Below are positions 43,069 through 53,400 of a stretch of 64,000 nucleotides of DNA, one piece after another. The stretch is from Eubacterium barkeri (GTDB taxonomy: Bacteria > Bacillota > Clostridia > Eubacteriales > Eubacteriaceae), in NCBI RefSeq assembly GCF_900107125.1, contig NZ_FNOU01000014.1, positions 1 through 64,000 on the forward strand. The letters run 5' to 3'. The translations under genes and the position numbers were made by a program. Every line of letters begins with the position of its first letter. Within the stretch, counting starts at the first letter, position 1. The notes below the pieces were generated by a model that worked only from the letters and a program-made list of their open reading frames with translations, was not told where the DNA came from and made no database searches.

Positions 43069-43848
43069 TTAAAGTGCTACGAAAAGATCGTTGCCCGTTC
43101 TTTGGGCGTTGGCAAGTTTAATTAATTCTGCCTTGTACACTGAAGACGTATCCGCGCTTTGTACCGCAAAACCCTGTGCATCAATCTGGAATGCAGGCAG
43201 GTTATCAATGGCGATGGTATTTCCCAAAGCATCAATATAGTCTGTTTTTGCGATATTTGTTGCAATCGTACTGCTATCTACTTCCGTTTTTGTTTCAGCA
43301 TCCGCATCAAACTTACCATTTGAATTTAAATCTTCATAGGTATATGTTTTTGTTGTGGCTAACTGGGTCGTTGTATAAGTTTTTAATCCTGCATTAACGG
43401 TAATGTTTTGGAAAATCGCATTGGTACTGCCACCCGCAGCTACAATGCTTTTATATGCATAGAGTTCAGAACCATTGGCCGATTTTGCAATTAATTCCCA
43501 GTCCGTTGTGTTCAAATCATTAATCGTACAATATTTTGCGAATTCAGTTCGGGACATTGTCGTATTTAATCCCTTAAAATCAAGGGCCATGGCGACGTAT
43601 GCCGGCTCATTGGATGCTGTTAAATCAACAACAGGGTTTTTTGCTAAAACTTCTCCCGGCGTATACTTTGCAGCGGCATCTTTATCCCAGTTTGTTTCAG
43701 TTAATTCACCCTTAATATTTGAAGTACTGGTAAACTTATTTTCCAACTTATCTGTCGTTGTACTCAAATACGCTAAGGTTGCACCCACTGCGATAATTGC
43801 CAGTAAGGCAATAACGGTAATTCCCTTTGCCATTTTTTTGACGTTCAT
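43069..43848 (-). CDS. SipW-dependent TasA-like surface protein 2
   Basis: 259 residues from ATG 43848 (MNVKKMAKGITVIALL); GGAGG lies eight bases before it and inside the longer open frame. The signal peptide ends AVGATLAYLSTTTDKLENKFT, closely matching the neighbouring protein. NPVVDLTASNEPAYVAMALDF is typical of TasA/camelysin. No sortase motif. Probably a matrix fibre subunit or its accessory. Unlike its neighbour it has a middle insert with DLNSNGKFDADAETKT, which looks like a calcium-loop segment. Confidence 0.88.
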   Translation of the reverse strand: MNVKKMAKGITVIALLAIIAVGATLAYLSTTTDKLENKFTSTSNIKGELTETNWDKDAAAKYTPGEVLAKNPVVDLTASNEPAYVAMALDFKGLNTTMSRTEFAKYCTINDLNTTDWELIAKSANGSELYAYKSIVAAGGSTNAIFQNITVNAGLKTYTTTQLATTKTYTYEDLNSNGKFDADAETKTEVDSSTIATNIAKTDYIDALGNTIAIDNLPAFQIDAQGFAVQSADTSSVYKAELIKLANAQRTGNDLFVAL

Positions 43849-43987
43849 TTTTTTACCCTCCATTTTGGATTGAATTTTATATTTAAAAAGTCCATGCTTT
43901 TTTAAATCCTATTCCGATCTCAAGCTTATGTATAGTATAATTCCCAGCTGTCACACCGTTGTCACATCTAAGTATTTATAACTTTTT

Positions 43988-44701
43988 TTATTCAATATTC
44001 ACCGCCGTTTCTGACGTTACCACACTTGCCATGCCACTGAAATCATCAATCCCCCAGGCCCCCTTCAAAGAAGAATTCCCATCGGCATCCTTTTGACCAG
44101 CCGCTATACCTTCTGTGAGAACCTGGAGTTCAAAATGGGTATTTTCCGGTAGCTTACCCGTATAAGTAACCGCGGTAATTAAGTTCGTAGTCGTACTCCC
44201 AGGTGTTACAGCTTCTGTGTAATAATAGTAGCTTTCCCCACCGCTATGATCGACCACCCATTTAGAATCTGTACCAAAGGTGTAATTTACCTTCCCAGCC
44301 ATATCCACCGGCACCACCTGTCCGGCGTATTCAGTCCCATCGTTGTATCGAAGAATCGGCACTAACCGAACCCGTACATAGGTATCCACGGTTTTATAGT
44401 CGGGTTTATCTAAATTCTTAATGGCAACGGTCTTTGACACTGTGGGATTGTCTGCTGTCATTTCTGTGTAATGATTCACATTCTCATCAGCGTTTCCCGG
44501 GTTTTCTAAATCCTGGGTTTTATCCCCACCTGTCTCAATCACACTCACATTCACATGTCCACCATCAAAGGCGTTTACCATGGTTCCGGTGACAGCGCTT
44601 AATAGCGCAACTGTGCCGCCTATCATTAAAAAAGCGATGGCAGCAATCATGAGGAAAAGCTGTTTTTTATTATTTCTTAGATTTTTTATGAACTGCTGCA
44701 T
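43988..44701 (-). CDS. SipW-operon secreted protein (TapA/TasA-like)
   Basis: 237 residues. N-terminus basic (IKNLRNNKKQ) followed by one hydrophobic helix (LFLMIAAIAFLMIGGTVALLSA) and GTMVNAF, a looser version of the SipW signal. Mature part includes VDTYVRVRLVPILRY and YYYYTEAVTPGSTT, a pattern shared with TasA-like proteins. It overlaps the sipW gene by 32 bases, so it is probably translated in coupling with the peptidase. It may anchor or start the fibre made of the two following proteins. Confidence 0.78.
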   Translation of the reverse strand: MQQFIKNLRNNKKQLFLMIAAIAFLMIGGTVALLSAVTGTMVNAFDGGHVNVSVIETGGDKTQDLENPGNADENVNHYTEMTADNPTVSKTVAIKNLDKPDYKTVDTYVRVRLVPILRYNDGTEYAGQVVPVDMAGKVNYTFGTDSKWVVDHSGGESYYYYTEAVTPGSTTTNLITAVTYTGKLPENTHFELQVLTEGIAAGQKDADGNSSLKGAWGIDDFSGMASVVTSETAVNIE

Positions 44702-45206
44702 TCTTTTTCTCCTTTCCCTTCTCTGGTGTCTCCTCTTTAAATAGAAGATCCGGTACGAAGGTAAGTACCAGCACCACCAGGATAGTGGTGATCAGGATGA
44801 TCATTCCCTGCTGGGTTTGGGCGTAAACGGCCAGGTACCCAAGCATTGGAACGGTAAAAGCCGGCTTGCCGACCAGGTTTTCATAGGATACACTCCCACC
44901 GTCCGGCGTGTTATTGGCATCTCCCTTCGTGTAGAAACATTGATTTTGTGTATCAATGGCAATGACCCGGTGGGTAACCATGGTATCCGCACTAATTTTA
45001 AAGGTAATGGGATCACCCGGCTTCACCGCATTGGCATCTGCCTCTTTAACGAAGATCAGACTTCCCACATGATAGGTGGGTTCCATACTCCCACTGAGTA
45101 CGGCCAAAGGTGTCATCCCAAGGAGTCGTGGCAGCATCATAATGGCAGCCAACCCTACTAAAAGTATCAAGATGATTGTTGTTAAGATATTATAGGCTTT
45201 TCTCAT
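44670..45206 (-). CDS. sipW: Signal peptidase I, SipW (ER-type)
   Basis: 178 residues with an N-terminal membrane helix (ILTTIILILLVGLAAIMM), catalytic Ser40 in LSGSMEPTYHVGS and, instead of the usual lysine, His79 in VTHRVIAID. This Ser/His pair is the mark of the ER-type SipW group. GDANNTPDGG is the conserved third box. A second membrane helix lies near 135-155 and the tail is lysine-rich. It cleaves the TasA-like substrates encoded by the next three genes. First gene of the operon. Confidence 0.95.
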   Translation of the reverse strand: MRKAYNILTTIILILLVGLAAIMMLPRLLGMTPLAVLSGSMEPTYHVGSLIFVKEADANAVKPGDPITFKISADTMVTHRVIAIDTQNQCFYTKGDANNTPDGGSVSYENLVGKPAFTVPMLGYLAVYAQTQQGMIILITTILVVLVLTFVPDLLFKEETPEKGKEKKNAAVHKKSKK

Positions 45207-45320
45207 TGGGGTTTGTCGTCCTTCTTCGTTTTATGCCCCCATAATAACAAGGTCAAGTCACATCATGGTCACAACGCATTTTTTCATTCCCTAACCTGCG
45301 ATAATTTCTCTATTTTCTCC

Positions 45321-45349
45321 TTGTTATATGATTTCATTTAAAGTATAAT
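45321..45349 (+). promoter_or_regulatory. Sigma-A promoter of the ferredoxin gene
   Basis: TTGTTA (45321-45326), 17 bases, TATAAT (45344-45349), about 68 bases before the start at 45418. Confidence 0.8.
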
Positions 45350-45417
45350 AAAGCCAAGCAACTTGTGTGTACATGTTTAGGACTTAAATTCAAATCACAA
45401 AAAAGGGGAGACTGTCA

Positions 45418-45807
45418 ATGAAAAAGTTAATAATGGAAAACAAAGAGCTTTGTATGTCTTGTTTAAGCTGCGAGCTGGCCTGTGCCGAAGCCTTTTATAA
45501 GGCTCCGGTATCAGAATACGCCTGCATTCAGATTAACAAAAAGGACGACGGCACCATCAAGCCCAGCCTATGCGTGCAATGCGGTAAATGCGCCAGAGCC
45601 TGTGAAGCTGGCGCCATTACCCAAAATAAAAAAGGAACCTACATCCTGAACAAAAAGCTCTGTGTGGGCTGTTTGAAGTGTGTGGATGTCTGTCCCTTTG
45701 GTCTTATTGTGAAAGCTGATCATGTGGAAAAGCCTTCAAAATGTATTGCCTGCGGCATTTGTGTCAAAGCCTGTCCAGTGGATATTCTGAAGGTCGTTGA
45801 ATCCTAA
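45418..45807 (+). CDS. Four-cluster 4Fe-4S ferredoxin-like protein
   Basis: 129 residues. Four motifs of type CxxCxxCxxxC are visible: CMSCLSCELAC, CVQCGKCARAC, CVGCLKCVDVC and CIACGICVKAC, so up to four [4Fe-4S] clusters. This is the HycB/CooF type electron-transfer layout. It has its own near-consensus promoter and GGGGAG ribosome site, and no neighbour that would fix its partner enzyme. It may serve as a soluble electron carrier for the oxidoreductases in this region or others elsewhere. Confidence 0.92.
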   Translation: MKKLIMENKELCMSCLSCELACAEAFYKAPVSEYACIQINKKDDGTIKPSLCVQCGKCARACEAGAITQNKKGTYILNKKLCVGCLKCVDVCPFGLIVKADHVEKPSKCIACGICVKACPVDILKVVES

Positions 45808-45834
45808 TAAGGATTTGTCAATTTTTTTCAACAG

Positions 45835-45999
45835 AAAAAGGATGATTGCATAAAAAAAAACACCCACAGATGTCCGGCATATAAAACCAGTTAAGGTCGA
45901 CTTGACGCGAACAGCAAAGCTGTCCGCGGAGCGGAGCCTAAAATGGATTTATATGTCGGACATCGACTGTGAGTGATCTCTTGTGCAATCGTCCTTTTT
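45835..45999. terminator. Bidirectional terminator stem split by a repeat element
   Basis: AAAAAGGATGATTGCA (45835-45850) pairs with TGCAATCGTCCTTTTT (45984-45999). In both directions it ends in a T-run, fitting a terminator between the convergent ferredoxin and rpiB genes. The loop contains the palindromic repeat at 45861-45975, which looks inserted. Confidence 0.6.
45861..45975. repeat. Full-length palindromic repeat element (about 115 bp)
   Basis: The left arm (CACCCACAGATGTCCGGCAT, continuing ATAAAACCAG) pairs over about 30 bases with the right arm ending TATGTCGGACATCGACTGTG. The middle has ACAGC-aaa-GCTGT and CCGCGGAGCGG. A truncated copy lies at 21392-21455. It behaves like a small mobile palindrome (MITE- or REP-like) or a repeated structured RNA. 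Confidence 0.7.
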
Positions 46000-46010
46000 A
46001 CGCTATTGAT

Positions 46011-46460
46011 TTACTGATTATACTTTTCTTCAATCGCCGTAATTTCGTCCAGACGGCGTTGGTGGCGGCCACCTTCGAATTCGGTATAGAGCCATTTCTT
46101 CACAATGGCCTTTGCCAGTTCCGTTCCCAGCACCCGTCCGCCTAAAACCAATACGTTGGAATTATTATGGCGTCTGGTCATTTCAGCCATATATTCGTTG
46201 GTACAGAGGGATCCCCGAATTCCCGGGATCTTATTGACGGCGATAGAAATGCCCACGCCGGTTCCACAAATGGCAATCCCGCGCTCAGCCTGGCCCCCTG
46301 CCACGACCTCAGCAACCTTTTGCCCGTAAACGGGGTAGTCCACCGACTCCTCATTCTCAGGACCCAGGTCCATATATTCAATTCCTTCGTCAGACAGCAG
46401 AACCTTGATGACTTCCTTTAGCTCATATCCGCCGTGATCTGATCCAATGGCTATTTTCAT
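46011..46460 (-). CDS. rpiB: Ribose-5-phosphate isomerase B
   Basis: 149 residues from ATG 46460 (MKIAIGSDHGGYELKE), GAGGTG upstream; 21 codons of open frame before it are unused. Catalytic Cys65 in IAICGTGVGISI, and CTNEYMAEMTRRHNNSNVL plus VLGGRVLG are all typical. It interconverts ribose-5- and ribulose-5-phosphate. Confidence 0.95.
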   Translation of the reverse strand: MKIAIGSDHGGYELKEVIKVLLSDEGIEYMDLGPENEESVDYPVYGQKVAEVVAGGQAERGIAICGTGVGISIAVNKIPGIRGSLCTNEYMAEMTRRHNNSNVLVLGGRVLGTELAKAIVKKWLYTEFEGGRHQRRLDEITAIEEKYNQ

Positions 46461-46563
46461 TTGACACCTCGCAACCTTTGATGGGCTTATTATAGCACAC
46501 CCCTTCTTTTTTCCAAAGCGCAAAGATTAGAAACTTTGATAAAGTAAGTATTGGTCAAATACC

Positions 46564-47607
46564 TTAAATAAACTGGTATCCTGCGGATTTATACAGACGG
46601 TTGATAATGGCCAGGGTGTCATTGGTCACCGGAATGTCCTCGGCAAAGATATGCTTAACCTTCATTTCATCAAAAATACGCAGGCGATCAAAGAGATTTC
46701 GGCCCATCTCCCCTGGATCCTCCCGGCTTCCCAGGGAAATGATGATTCCCTTATGATAGTTTCCCATGGTTTCATCCGTGGCCAAAATCCCGATGCTGGT
46801 ATCGCCATTCTTGGCCAGAACCTTAATATGGCTTGAAATCTTCGCCACCCGTTCTTCATCGGTCCCTTTAACAATAAGAACCTCGCCTTCCGGGGAGTAG
46901 TGGGTGTACTTCATTCCCGGAGATTTGACCTCCTCGGGAATGATATTTTCTGTAATGTTGGGAGAAATATCCACCTCACCAATAACCGCCGTCAAATCCC
47001 GGACGGTGATTCCTCCGGGACGCAAAAGGGTGGGTGGCTCAGTGGTCATATCCACCACGGTGGATTCCAGGCCCACCTCCACATCCTCCCGGATAAGGAT
47101 GGCCGATACCTTCCCAAGCATATCTTCTAAAACGTGCTCCCCCTTGGTAGGGCTGGGGCGTCCGGAAATATTGGCCGAGGGTGCGGCAATGGGCACCCCG
47201 GCTTCCTGAATCAGGCGGTGGGCAATATCTCCTGAAGGCAGGCGTATGGCCACCGTGGAGAGCCCTGCGGTGACTTCCTCTGGGATGATCTCCCCCCGGT
47301 CCATGATAAGGGTCAGGGGCCCAGGCCAAAAAGCATCCATCAGAGCCCTGGCCTTTTCCGGAACCTGGGCGACCAAGCCGTCCACGGCCTCCACCTCCGC
47401 AATATGGACGATGAGAGGATTATCCCCGGGACGGCCCTTCGCTAAAAATATTTTTTTGACCGCTTCCCCATCTAAGGCATTGGCCCCCAATCCGTACACG
47501 GTTTCCGTGGGGAATACCACAGTTTCACCCTGGCGTATGAGCGCCCCCGCTTTTTTAAGACTTTCTGTAATGGATGCATCATCCATTTCTAAAAGCAAGG
47601 TCTCCAT
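46564..47607 (-). CDS. ywlC: L-threonylcarbamoyladenylate synthase (YwlC/Sua5 type)
   Basis: 347 residues. YrdC domain at 1-205 (VVFPTETVYGLGANALD, KIFLAKGRPGDNPLIVHI, APSANISGRPSPT, STVVDM) and the C-terminal Sua5 domain from about 230 (SPGMKYTHYSPEGEV). It makes threonylcarbamoyl-AMP from threonine, bicarbonate and ATP, the first step of t6A in tRNA. TcdA at 32135 acts later on the same base. Confidence 0.95.
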   Translation of the reverse strand: METLLLEMDDASITESLKKAGALIRQGETVVFPTETVYGLGANALDGEAVKKIFLAKGRPGDNPLIVHIAEVEAVDGLVAQVPEKARALMDAFWPGPLTLIMDRGEIIPEEVTAGLSTVAIRLPSGDIAHRLIQEAGVPIAAPSANISGRPSPTKGEHVLEDMLGKVSAILIREDVEVGLESTVVDMTTEPPTLLRPGGITVRDLTAVIGEVDISPNITENIIPEEVKSPGMKYTHYSPEGEVLIVKGTDEERVAKISSHIKVLAKNGDTSIGILATDETMGNYHKGIIISLGSREDPGEMGRNLFDRLRIFDEMKVKHIFAEDIPVTNDTLAIINRLYKSAGYQFI

Positions 47608-47630
47608 GTTATCCCTTCTTTCTGACTGTA

Positions 47631-49067
47631 TTAACTCTCTGCACTATCTAATAGTGCCTGCTTCATCTCCCATAGGGATTTTGATAAGTCCACATGATAG
47701 ACATGGGGATTGATCATCCGTTTAAAGGTTGGCCACAGGGTTTTCTTTTCAGCCACTAAATGAGCCTTACTCTCGGCAATGGTGGGAACATCATAAACCT
47801 TTTTCCCATCTACAAAAATAGGGACCAGGAGTTCCTTTAGATAATAATCCGTGATGGTCCGTTTTTTCCAGGTATGCATGGGGTGGAAAATGGTTAAGGG
47901 TTCATTTTCATCAATAACCTCATCCCCCAGGCACAGCAAATCCGCCAGGGCCATGTTGTTACTCTTGCCATAAATCCGATAGATTTTCTTATATCCGGGA
48001 TTGGTGATTTTCCAGGGATCGTTGGAAATCTTGATTTTAGGCTTTCCATCGATTTGGGCCATCTTGTAAACCCCCCCCAGGGCCGGGCAATCGTAGGCAG
48101 TAATAAGCTTCGTCCCAATTCCCCAGGAATTAATCTTCGCCCCCTGAATTTTCAGATCCTTAATGAGATACTCATCCAAATCGGAGGAAGCAACAATGAC
48201 CGCATCGGTAAGGCCCTCCGCATCTAACATCTTTCTGGCCTCTGCAGTGAGGTAGGCTAAGTCCCCGGAATCAATGCGAATCCCGTAATTCCCGGTAATT
48301 CGGCCATCAGCCAGGCATTCCTTAAAAACCTGGATGGCATGGGGCATTCCCTGCTCTAAAGTATTGTAAGTATCCACCAATAAAACTGCGTTCTGGGGAT
48401 TATATTTTACAAATTTATAAAAGGATTCAAGCTCCGTATCATAACTTAAGACAAAGCTGTGGGACATGGTTCCCATGGAGGGCTTGCCCAACATCGCTTC
48501 CGTTTCCACCACCGAGGTTCCGGCACAGCCACCAATAACGGCTGCCCGGGCGCCAAAATACCCGGCCTCGGTACCATGGGCCCGGCGCAGTCCAAATTCC
48601 ATCACTGGGTCGCCCTTGGCTTCCTCGACGATACGGGATGCCTTGGTGGCGATCAGGGTCTGATGATTGATGATGGACAAAATGGTGGTCTCTACAAGCT
48701 GAGCCTCAATGAGGGGCGCCTTCACCCGGATAATGGGCTCAAAGGGAAAGACAACCGTTCCTTCTGGTACGGCATAGAGCTCACCGGTAAACCGAAAGCT
48801 GCGTAAATAGTCGATGAAGCCATCGGAGAATTCAGGATGGTTCGCCTTTAAAAGCCGAACATCTTCTTCCTCAAAGGCTAACCCTTCAATATATTCGATA
48901 ACCTGTTCAAGTCCAGCTGCCACGGTGTAGCCGCCACCAAAGGGATTATTCCGGATGAATACGTCGAATACGGCGATTTCGTCCTTCTTACCATCTTCTA
49001 AATACACGTTTCCCATACTCAGCTGGTATAAATCCGTGGCCAGCTGAAGTTTTCTTTCAAATTGCAT
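47631..49067 (-). CDS. pncB: Nicotinate phosphoribosyltransferase
   Basis: 478 residues: TDLYQLSMGNVYLEDGKKD at the start, FGLRRAHGTEAGYFGARAA and MSHSFVLSYDTELESF, LVDTYNTLEQG, RIDSGDLAYLT and SSDLDEYLI are the standard NAPRTase blocks. It makes nicotinate mononucleotide for NAD salvage. Start behind AGGAGA. The gene follows the GGDEF gene and precedes ywlC by 23 bases. Confidence 0.95.
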   Translation of the reverse strand: MQFERKLQLATDLYQLSMGNVYLEDGKKDEIAVFDVFIRNNPFGGGYTVAAGLEQVIEYIEGLAFEEEDVRLLKANHPEFSDGFIDYLRSFRFTGELYAVPEGTVVFPFEPIIRVKAPLIEAQLVETTILSIINHQTLIATKASRIVEEAKGDPVMEFGLRRAHGTEAGYFGARAAVIGGCAGTSVVETEAMLGKPSMGTMSHSFVLSYDTELESFYKFVKYNPQNAVLLVDTYNTLEQGMPHAIQVFKECLADGRITGNYGIRIDSGDLAYLTAEARKMLDAEGLTDAVIVASSDLDEYLIKDLKIQGAKINSWGIGTKLITAYDCPALGGVYKMAQIDGKPKIKISNDPWKITNPGYKKIYRIYGKSNNMALADLLCLGDEVIDENEPLTIFHPMHTWKKRTITDYYLKELLVPIFVDGKKVYDVPTIAESKAHLVAEKKTLWPTFKRMINPHVYHVDLSKSLWEMKQALLDSAES

Positions 49068-49114
49068 TTCTGTCTCCTATTCTCCTGCTCCATATCCTTC
49101 AATCAATTCTAATC

Positions 49115-50290
49115 TCAATCCACTTGGCTTACTGTCTTTTTCTGCACTTCCTCTCCATAGCAGGCAAAGCCATTTTTTCCCAGCTCTTTGGCATGGTACA
49201 TGGCCTGATCTCCATGGCTGTACAAGGTTTCAAAATCCGTTCCATCCCTGGGAAAACAGGCAATCCCAATGCTACATCCCAGGGGACTGCCATCCGGTAA
49301 TCGAATGGATGATACCCGTCTCAAAACATGACGGGCTCGAGCGGTAACATCATCCGCTTCTCTCAGCTCCTTCATCAATACAATGAATTCATCGCCGCCG
49401 ATCCGCCCTACAATGTCTGAGGCTCTAAAAATTTCCGTTAGACTTTTCACCAACTCCATTAAGATTTGATCGCCGTAGGCATGGCCAAAATGATCATTGA
49501 CCTGTTTGAAGTCATCAATATCAATGAGGAGGAGGCAATGGGACGAGCCCTGCCGAAAGTTAGATAATAATAAGAGGGTCTCAATTTCTTCCCGTACCGC
49601 TTTTTTATTAAAGGCACCCGTTAAAGGGTCCCGCCGGGCGTGATCCACTAAATTATTTTCCCGACATTTTTGATCCTCAATATCACTAATAATTCCAATA
49701 ATTCTTTGGGTTTCACCACCGTCATCCTGAATACCCACCAATCGGATTCGACTCCAATGTGGCTGACCATCCCCGTAGATAAAGCGAAATTCCTCCTCAG
49801 CAAATTCCTGTCCACCCAGAATCATCATCACCATCCCCTGGAAAGACAAGGCCTCGCTGTCCACCACTATGCTGCCATTTTCAATCATCTCCGGGGTGGG
49901 GGTGTATCCTAAAGCCGCCCACCATTTTGTGGAGGTCTGTACTTGGGCACATCCCAGGTCCCATTCAAAATATAAAACGTCCATGGCGTCAAGGATGACC
50001 TGATTGCGCAATTCCTCCATGCGGATGGCCTCACAGTAGGCATCTTCAATCTGCCCTTCCATTTTTTCTCTGAGACAAATAACGCGCATAAGTAGTAGGG
50101 CAAAGGCAATCATATCTAAAATTAATGGTGCTAACGACCAAAGGGAGGTATCCCATGTCCGTCCATTGATGATATTGCTCACCAACACGATCAGCGAAAC
50201 CACCATCAGACACAAACACGCTAAAGCGATTTTATAATTTCGATCCCTCTCAATTTTAAAAATCTCTTTTTGTTTCTCTTTAATTTTCAT
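49115..50290 (-). CDS. Membrane-bound PAS-GGDEF diguanylate cyclase
   Basis: 391 residues from ATG 50290, GGAGA five bases upstream. Two membrane helices (about 22-42 and 55-75), PAS_3-like domain (about 105-210, WDLGCAQVQTSTKWWAALGY), then GGDEF domain (about 225-385). The signature is intact (GGDEF at 298-302) and an inhibitory RxxD (RASD, 289-292) lies five residues before it. DPLTGAFNKKA, DIDDFKQVNDHFGH and YHAKELGKNGF are normal. It should make c-di-GMP with product feedback. It may oppose the EAL protein at 11945. Confidence 0.92.
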   Translation of the reverse strand: MKIKEKQKEIFKIERDRNYKIALACLCLMVVSLIVLVSNIINGRTWDTSLWSLAPLILDMIAFALLLMRVICLREKMEGQIEDAYCEAIRMEELRNQVILDAMDVLYFEWDLGCAQVQTSTKWWAALGYTPTPEMIENGSIVVDSEALSFQGMVMMILGGQEFAEEEFRFIYGDGQPHWSRIRLVGIQDDGGETQRIIGIISDIEDQKCRENNLVDHARRDPLTGAFNKKAVREEIETLLLLSNFRQGSSHCLLLIDIDDFKQVNDHFGHAYGDQILMELVKSLTEIFRASDIVGRIGGDEFIVLMKELREADDVTARARHVLRRVSSIRLPDGSPLGCSIGIACFPRDGTDFETLYSHGDQAMYHAKELGKNGFACYGEEVQKKTVSQVD

Positions 50291-50416
50291 TCCACTCTCC
50301 ATGGAAACATGGGCTCCGCTCCCCCCAGCTGGACCCCGCCAAATATGTATACTTATTTTATTTTATCACTCTCTTTTCTTTTTTTCAATGGTGAACCTTC
50401 ACTTCCCAAATCTTAC

Positions 50417-50453
50417 AAAAAAACCGACAAAACAAAGAATATTCTGTCGGTTT
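50417..50453 (-). terminator. Terminator of ileS
   Basis: AACCGACA and TGTCGGTT form the stem, followed on the minus strand by TTTTTTTTG, downstream of the ileS stop at 50476. Confidence 0.85.
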
Positions 50454-50475
50454 ATTATTCTATTGGAGGATTGGC

Positions 50476-53400
50476 TTAACAATCAGCCTTGGTAATTTCA
50501 ATGGTTGCGTCATGACCGTTTAATCCAAAGACTTCACCGCCGCTGCCCACCGTTAAGCTTTCAGCCAAAGTTTCCTGCTTAACAAAGTCGGCATAGGCCG
50601 TAATGGCCGCCACTAAAGCATCATCCCCACTGTAGGTGATATGGATATGGTCCATGACCTCATAACCGTTGTTTTTACGCATCTGCTGCACCTTGGACAC
50701 CAGCTCCCGGGCCAGGCCCTCGTCAATTAAATCCGGGGTCAGCCCGGTGTCTAAAATAACGAAGCGGTTGCCCTCGGTCTGGACATTGAAGCCAGGTTTC
50801 GCAGAAATACGCACATCCACCATTTCCAGGGTTACCTCGATGGTTTGTCCATCCACATCCACCGGAAAGTTTTCCCCGGCTTCCGTGGCGGCCACCAGGG
50901 CCGGAGCATCCACGGTGGCCATGGCCTTGCCCAGGAGCTTCACGTTTTTCCCTAAAATGGGGCCAGCCACTTTAAAGTTTGGCTTGATGGTATAATCCAT
51001 AAAGGCGCCCAAATCATCCTTAAAGACCACTTCCTTGATGTTCAGCTCTTCCTGCATCAAACCCACCAGATTTTTAAGCATGTCCTTATACTTGCCATCG
51101 ATGATGACCTCGGACAGGGGCTGGCGGACCTTGATTTTAGCATCCTCTCTGGCACCGCGGCCCAGGCTGACCAAATCCCGGACCAGGTCCATGGGGCCTT
51201 CGACTGCATCGTCAATAAGGGCCGCATCTGCCACGGGATAATCTGCCAGGTGGACGGATTCCTCTCCGGTAAGGTCGCAGTAAATTTCTTCACTGATATA
51301 GGGCGCATAGGGGGCGCACAGACGGCTTAAGCCCTCCAACACCTCGTAGGTGGTGCGGTAGACCGCCTGCTTATCCGCACTCATGCCGGATTCCCAGAAA
51401 CGGCGGCGGTTGCGACGGATGTACCAGTTGGACAGATCTTCATTGACAAAGAACTGGATTTTACGCACCGCTCGGGTGAGGTCGTAGTGGTCCATTTCCT
51501 CGGTGACTTCCTTGACCAGACGGTTGTATTTAGATAAAATCCACCGGTCGATTTCCGGGCGCTGGTCCACCGGCACATCAAAGGTTCTTGGATCGATGCC
51601 GTCAGTATCGGCATACAGGGCAAAGAAGGTGTAGGTATTCTTTAAGGTATTAAAGAACTTGCTGCGCACTTCCTTCAGACCCTCCACATCAAACTTGGTG
51701 GGGGTCCAGGCCGGGGATACATAGAGCAGGTACCAGCGCAGGGCGTCTGCGCCGTATTCGTCAAAGAGCTCGAAGGGGTCCACAGTGTTTCCCTTGGACT
51801 TACTCATCTTCTGGCCCTCGGCATCTAAAATCAAATCGTTGACCAGCACATTCTTATAGGGTGCCTTTCCCGTGACAAAGGAAGAAATGGCCAGCAGGGA
51901 GTAGAACCACCCCCGGGTCTGGTCGATGCCCTCACAGATAAAGTCTGCGGGGAAAGCGTCGGCGGGTAAGGGGGGGATATCCGCATCCTTGGGATTTTGC
52001 CCGTCCTTAAGCTGGGAAAACGGATAGTGCTGCTGGGCAAAGGGCATGGAGCCAGAGTCGAACCAGCAGTCAATGACATCCTTCACCCGGGTCATCCGGC
52101 CGCCGCATTTGGGGCAGGTCAGGTGCACATCATCCACATAGGGGCGGTGGAGTTCAATATCCTCAGAAATATCCTCCATGGCCTTCTCTGCCAGCTCTGC
52201 CCGGGAGCCCACAGAGGCCAGGCCATCACAATCCTCATGATCACAGCGCCAAATGGGCAGGGGTGTCCCCCAGTAACGGCTACGGGAAATCGCCCAGTCG
52301 TTCAGGTTTTCCAGCCAGTTGCCAAAGCGTTTTTCCCCCACAAATTCCGGGAACCAGTTGACGCCGTCATTGTTTTTAATCAGGCGGTCCTTAATCTTGG
52401 TGATTTCAATATACCAGCTGGGCTTGGCGTAGTACACCAGGGGTGTCTTACAGCGCCAGCAATGGGGGTAATTATGCAGAACCTTTTCCTTTTTAAAGAG
52501 GACCCCTTTATCCTTTAACCATTTAATGATTTCAATATCCAGGCCCTCTTCCATGACGAAGTGGCCCTTCCATGGCGTAGCGGTGTAGGCCCCGTCCTCT
52601 CCCACGGGCTGCAGCACCGGCAGGCCGTACTTCCGGCCCACCTGGTAGTCGTCCTCCCCAAAGGCCGGGGCGATATGGACGATCCCGGTGCCATCGTCGG
52701 TGGTGACGTAATCCGCACAGGTCACATAAAAGGCTTTGCCCTTGACGGGGACATCTGAGAAGGGCATGAGACGATTGTATTCTATCCCCTCTAAATCACG
52801 CCCCTTCATTTCTGCAATAATTTCATAATCCTCACCCAGCAGTCTATCCGCCAGTACCTTGGCACAGATGTAGGTTTCACCATGACTAACGGCCTTAATG
52901 TAGTCCGCCGCCGGGTTAACCGCCAGGGCCACGTTGGCCGCTAAAGTCCAGGGGGTCGTGGTCCACACCAGGAAATATTCATCGGCGTCAGAGCGCTTAA
53001 AGCCCACCACCACGGTATTGGTCTTAATTTCCTGATAACCCTGGGCCACCTCATGGGAGGCTAAGCCGGTGCCACAGCGGGGGCAATAGGGCAGAATCTT
53101 ATGCCCTTCATAAATAAAGTCTTCTTCAAAAAATTTATTCAGAATCCACCATACGGATTCAATATAATCATTATCCAGGGTAATATAGGGATTTTCTAAA
53201 TCCACAAAATACCCCATGCGCTTGGTCATTTCACGCCATTGGGCCTCGTAGCTAAACACCGAATCCTTACATTTTTTATTAAATTCAGCAATCCCATAAG
53301 CCTCGATTTCTGGCTTACTGGAAATTCCCAGCTGCTTTTCCACTTCAATTTCCACCGGCAGGCCGTGGGTATCCCATCCCGCCTTACGCAGGACCCGTTT

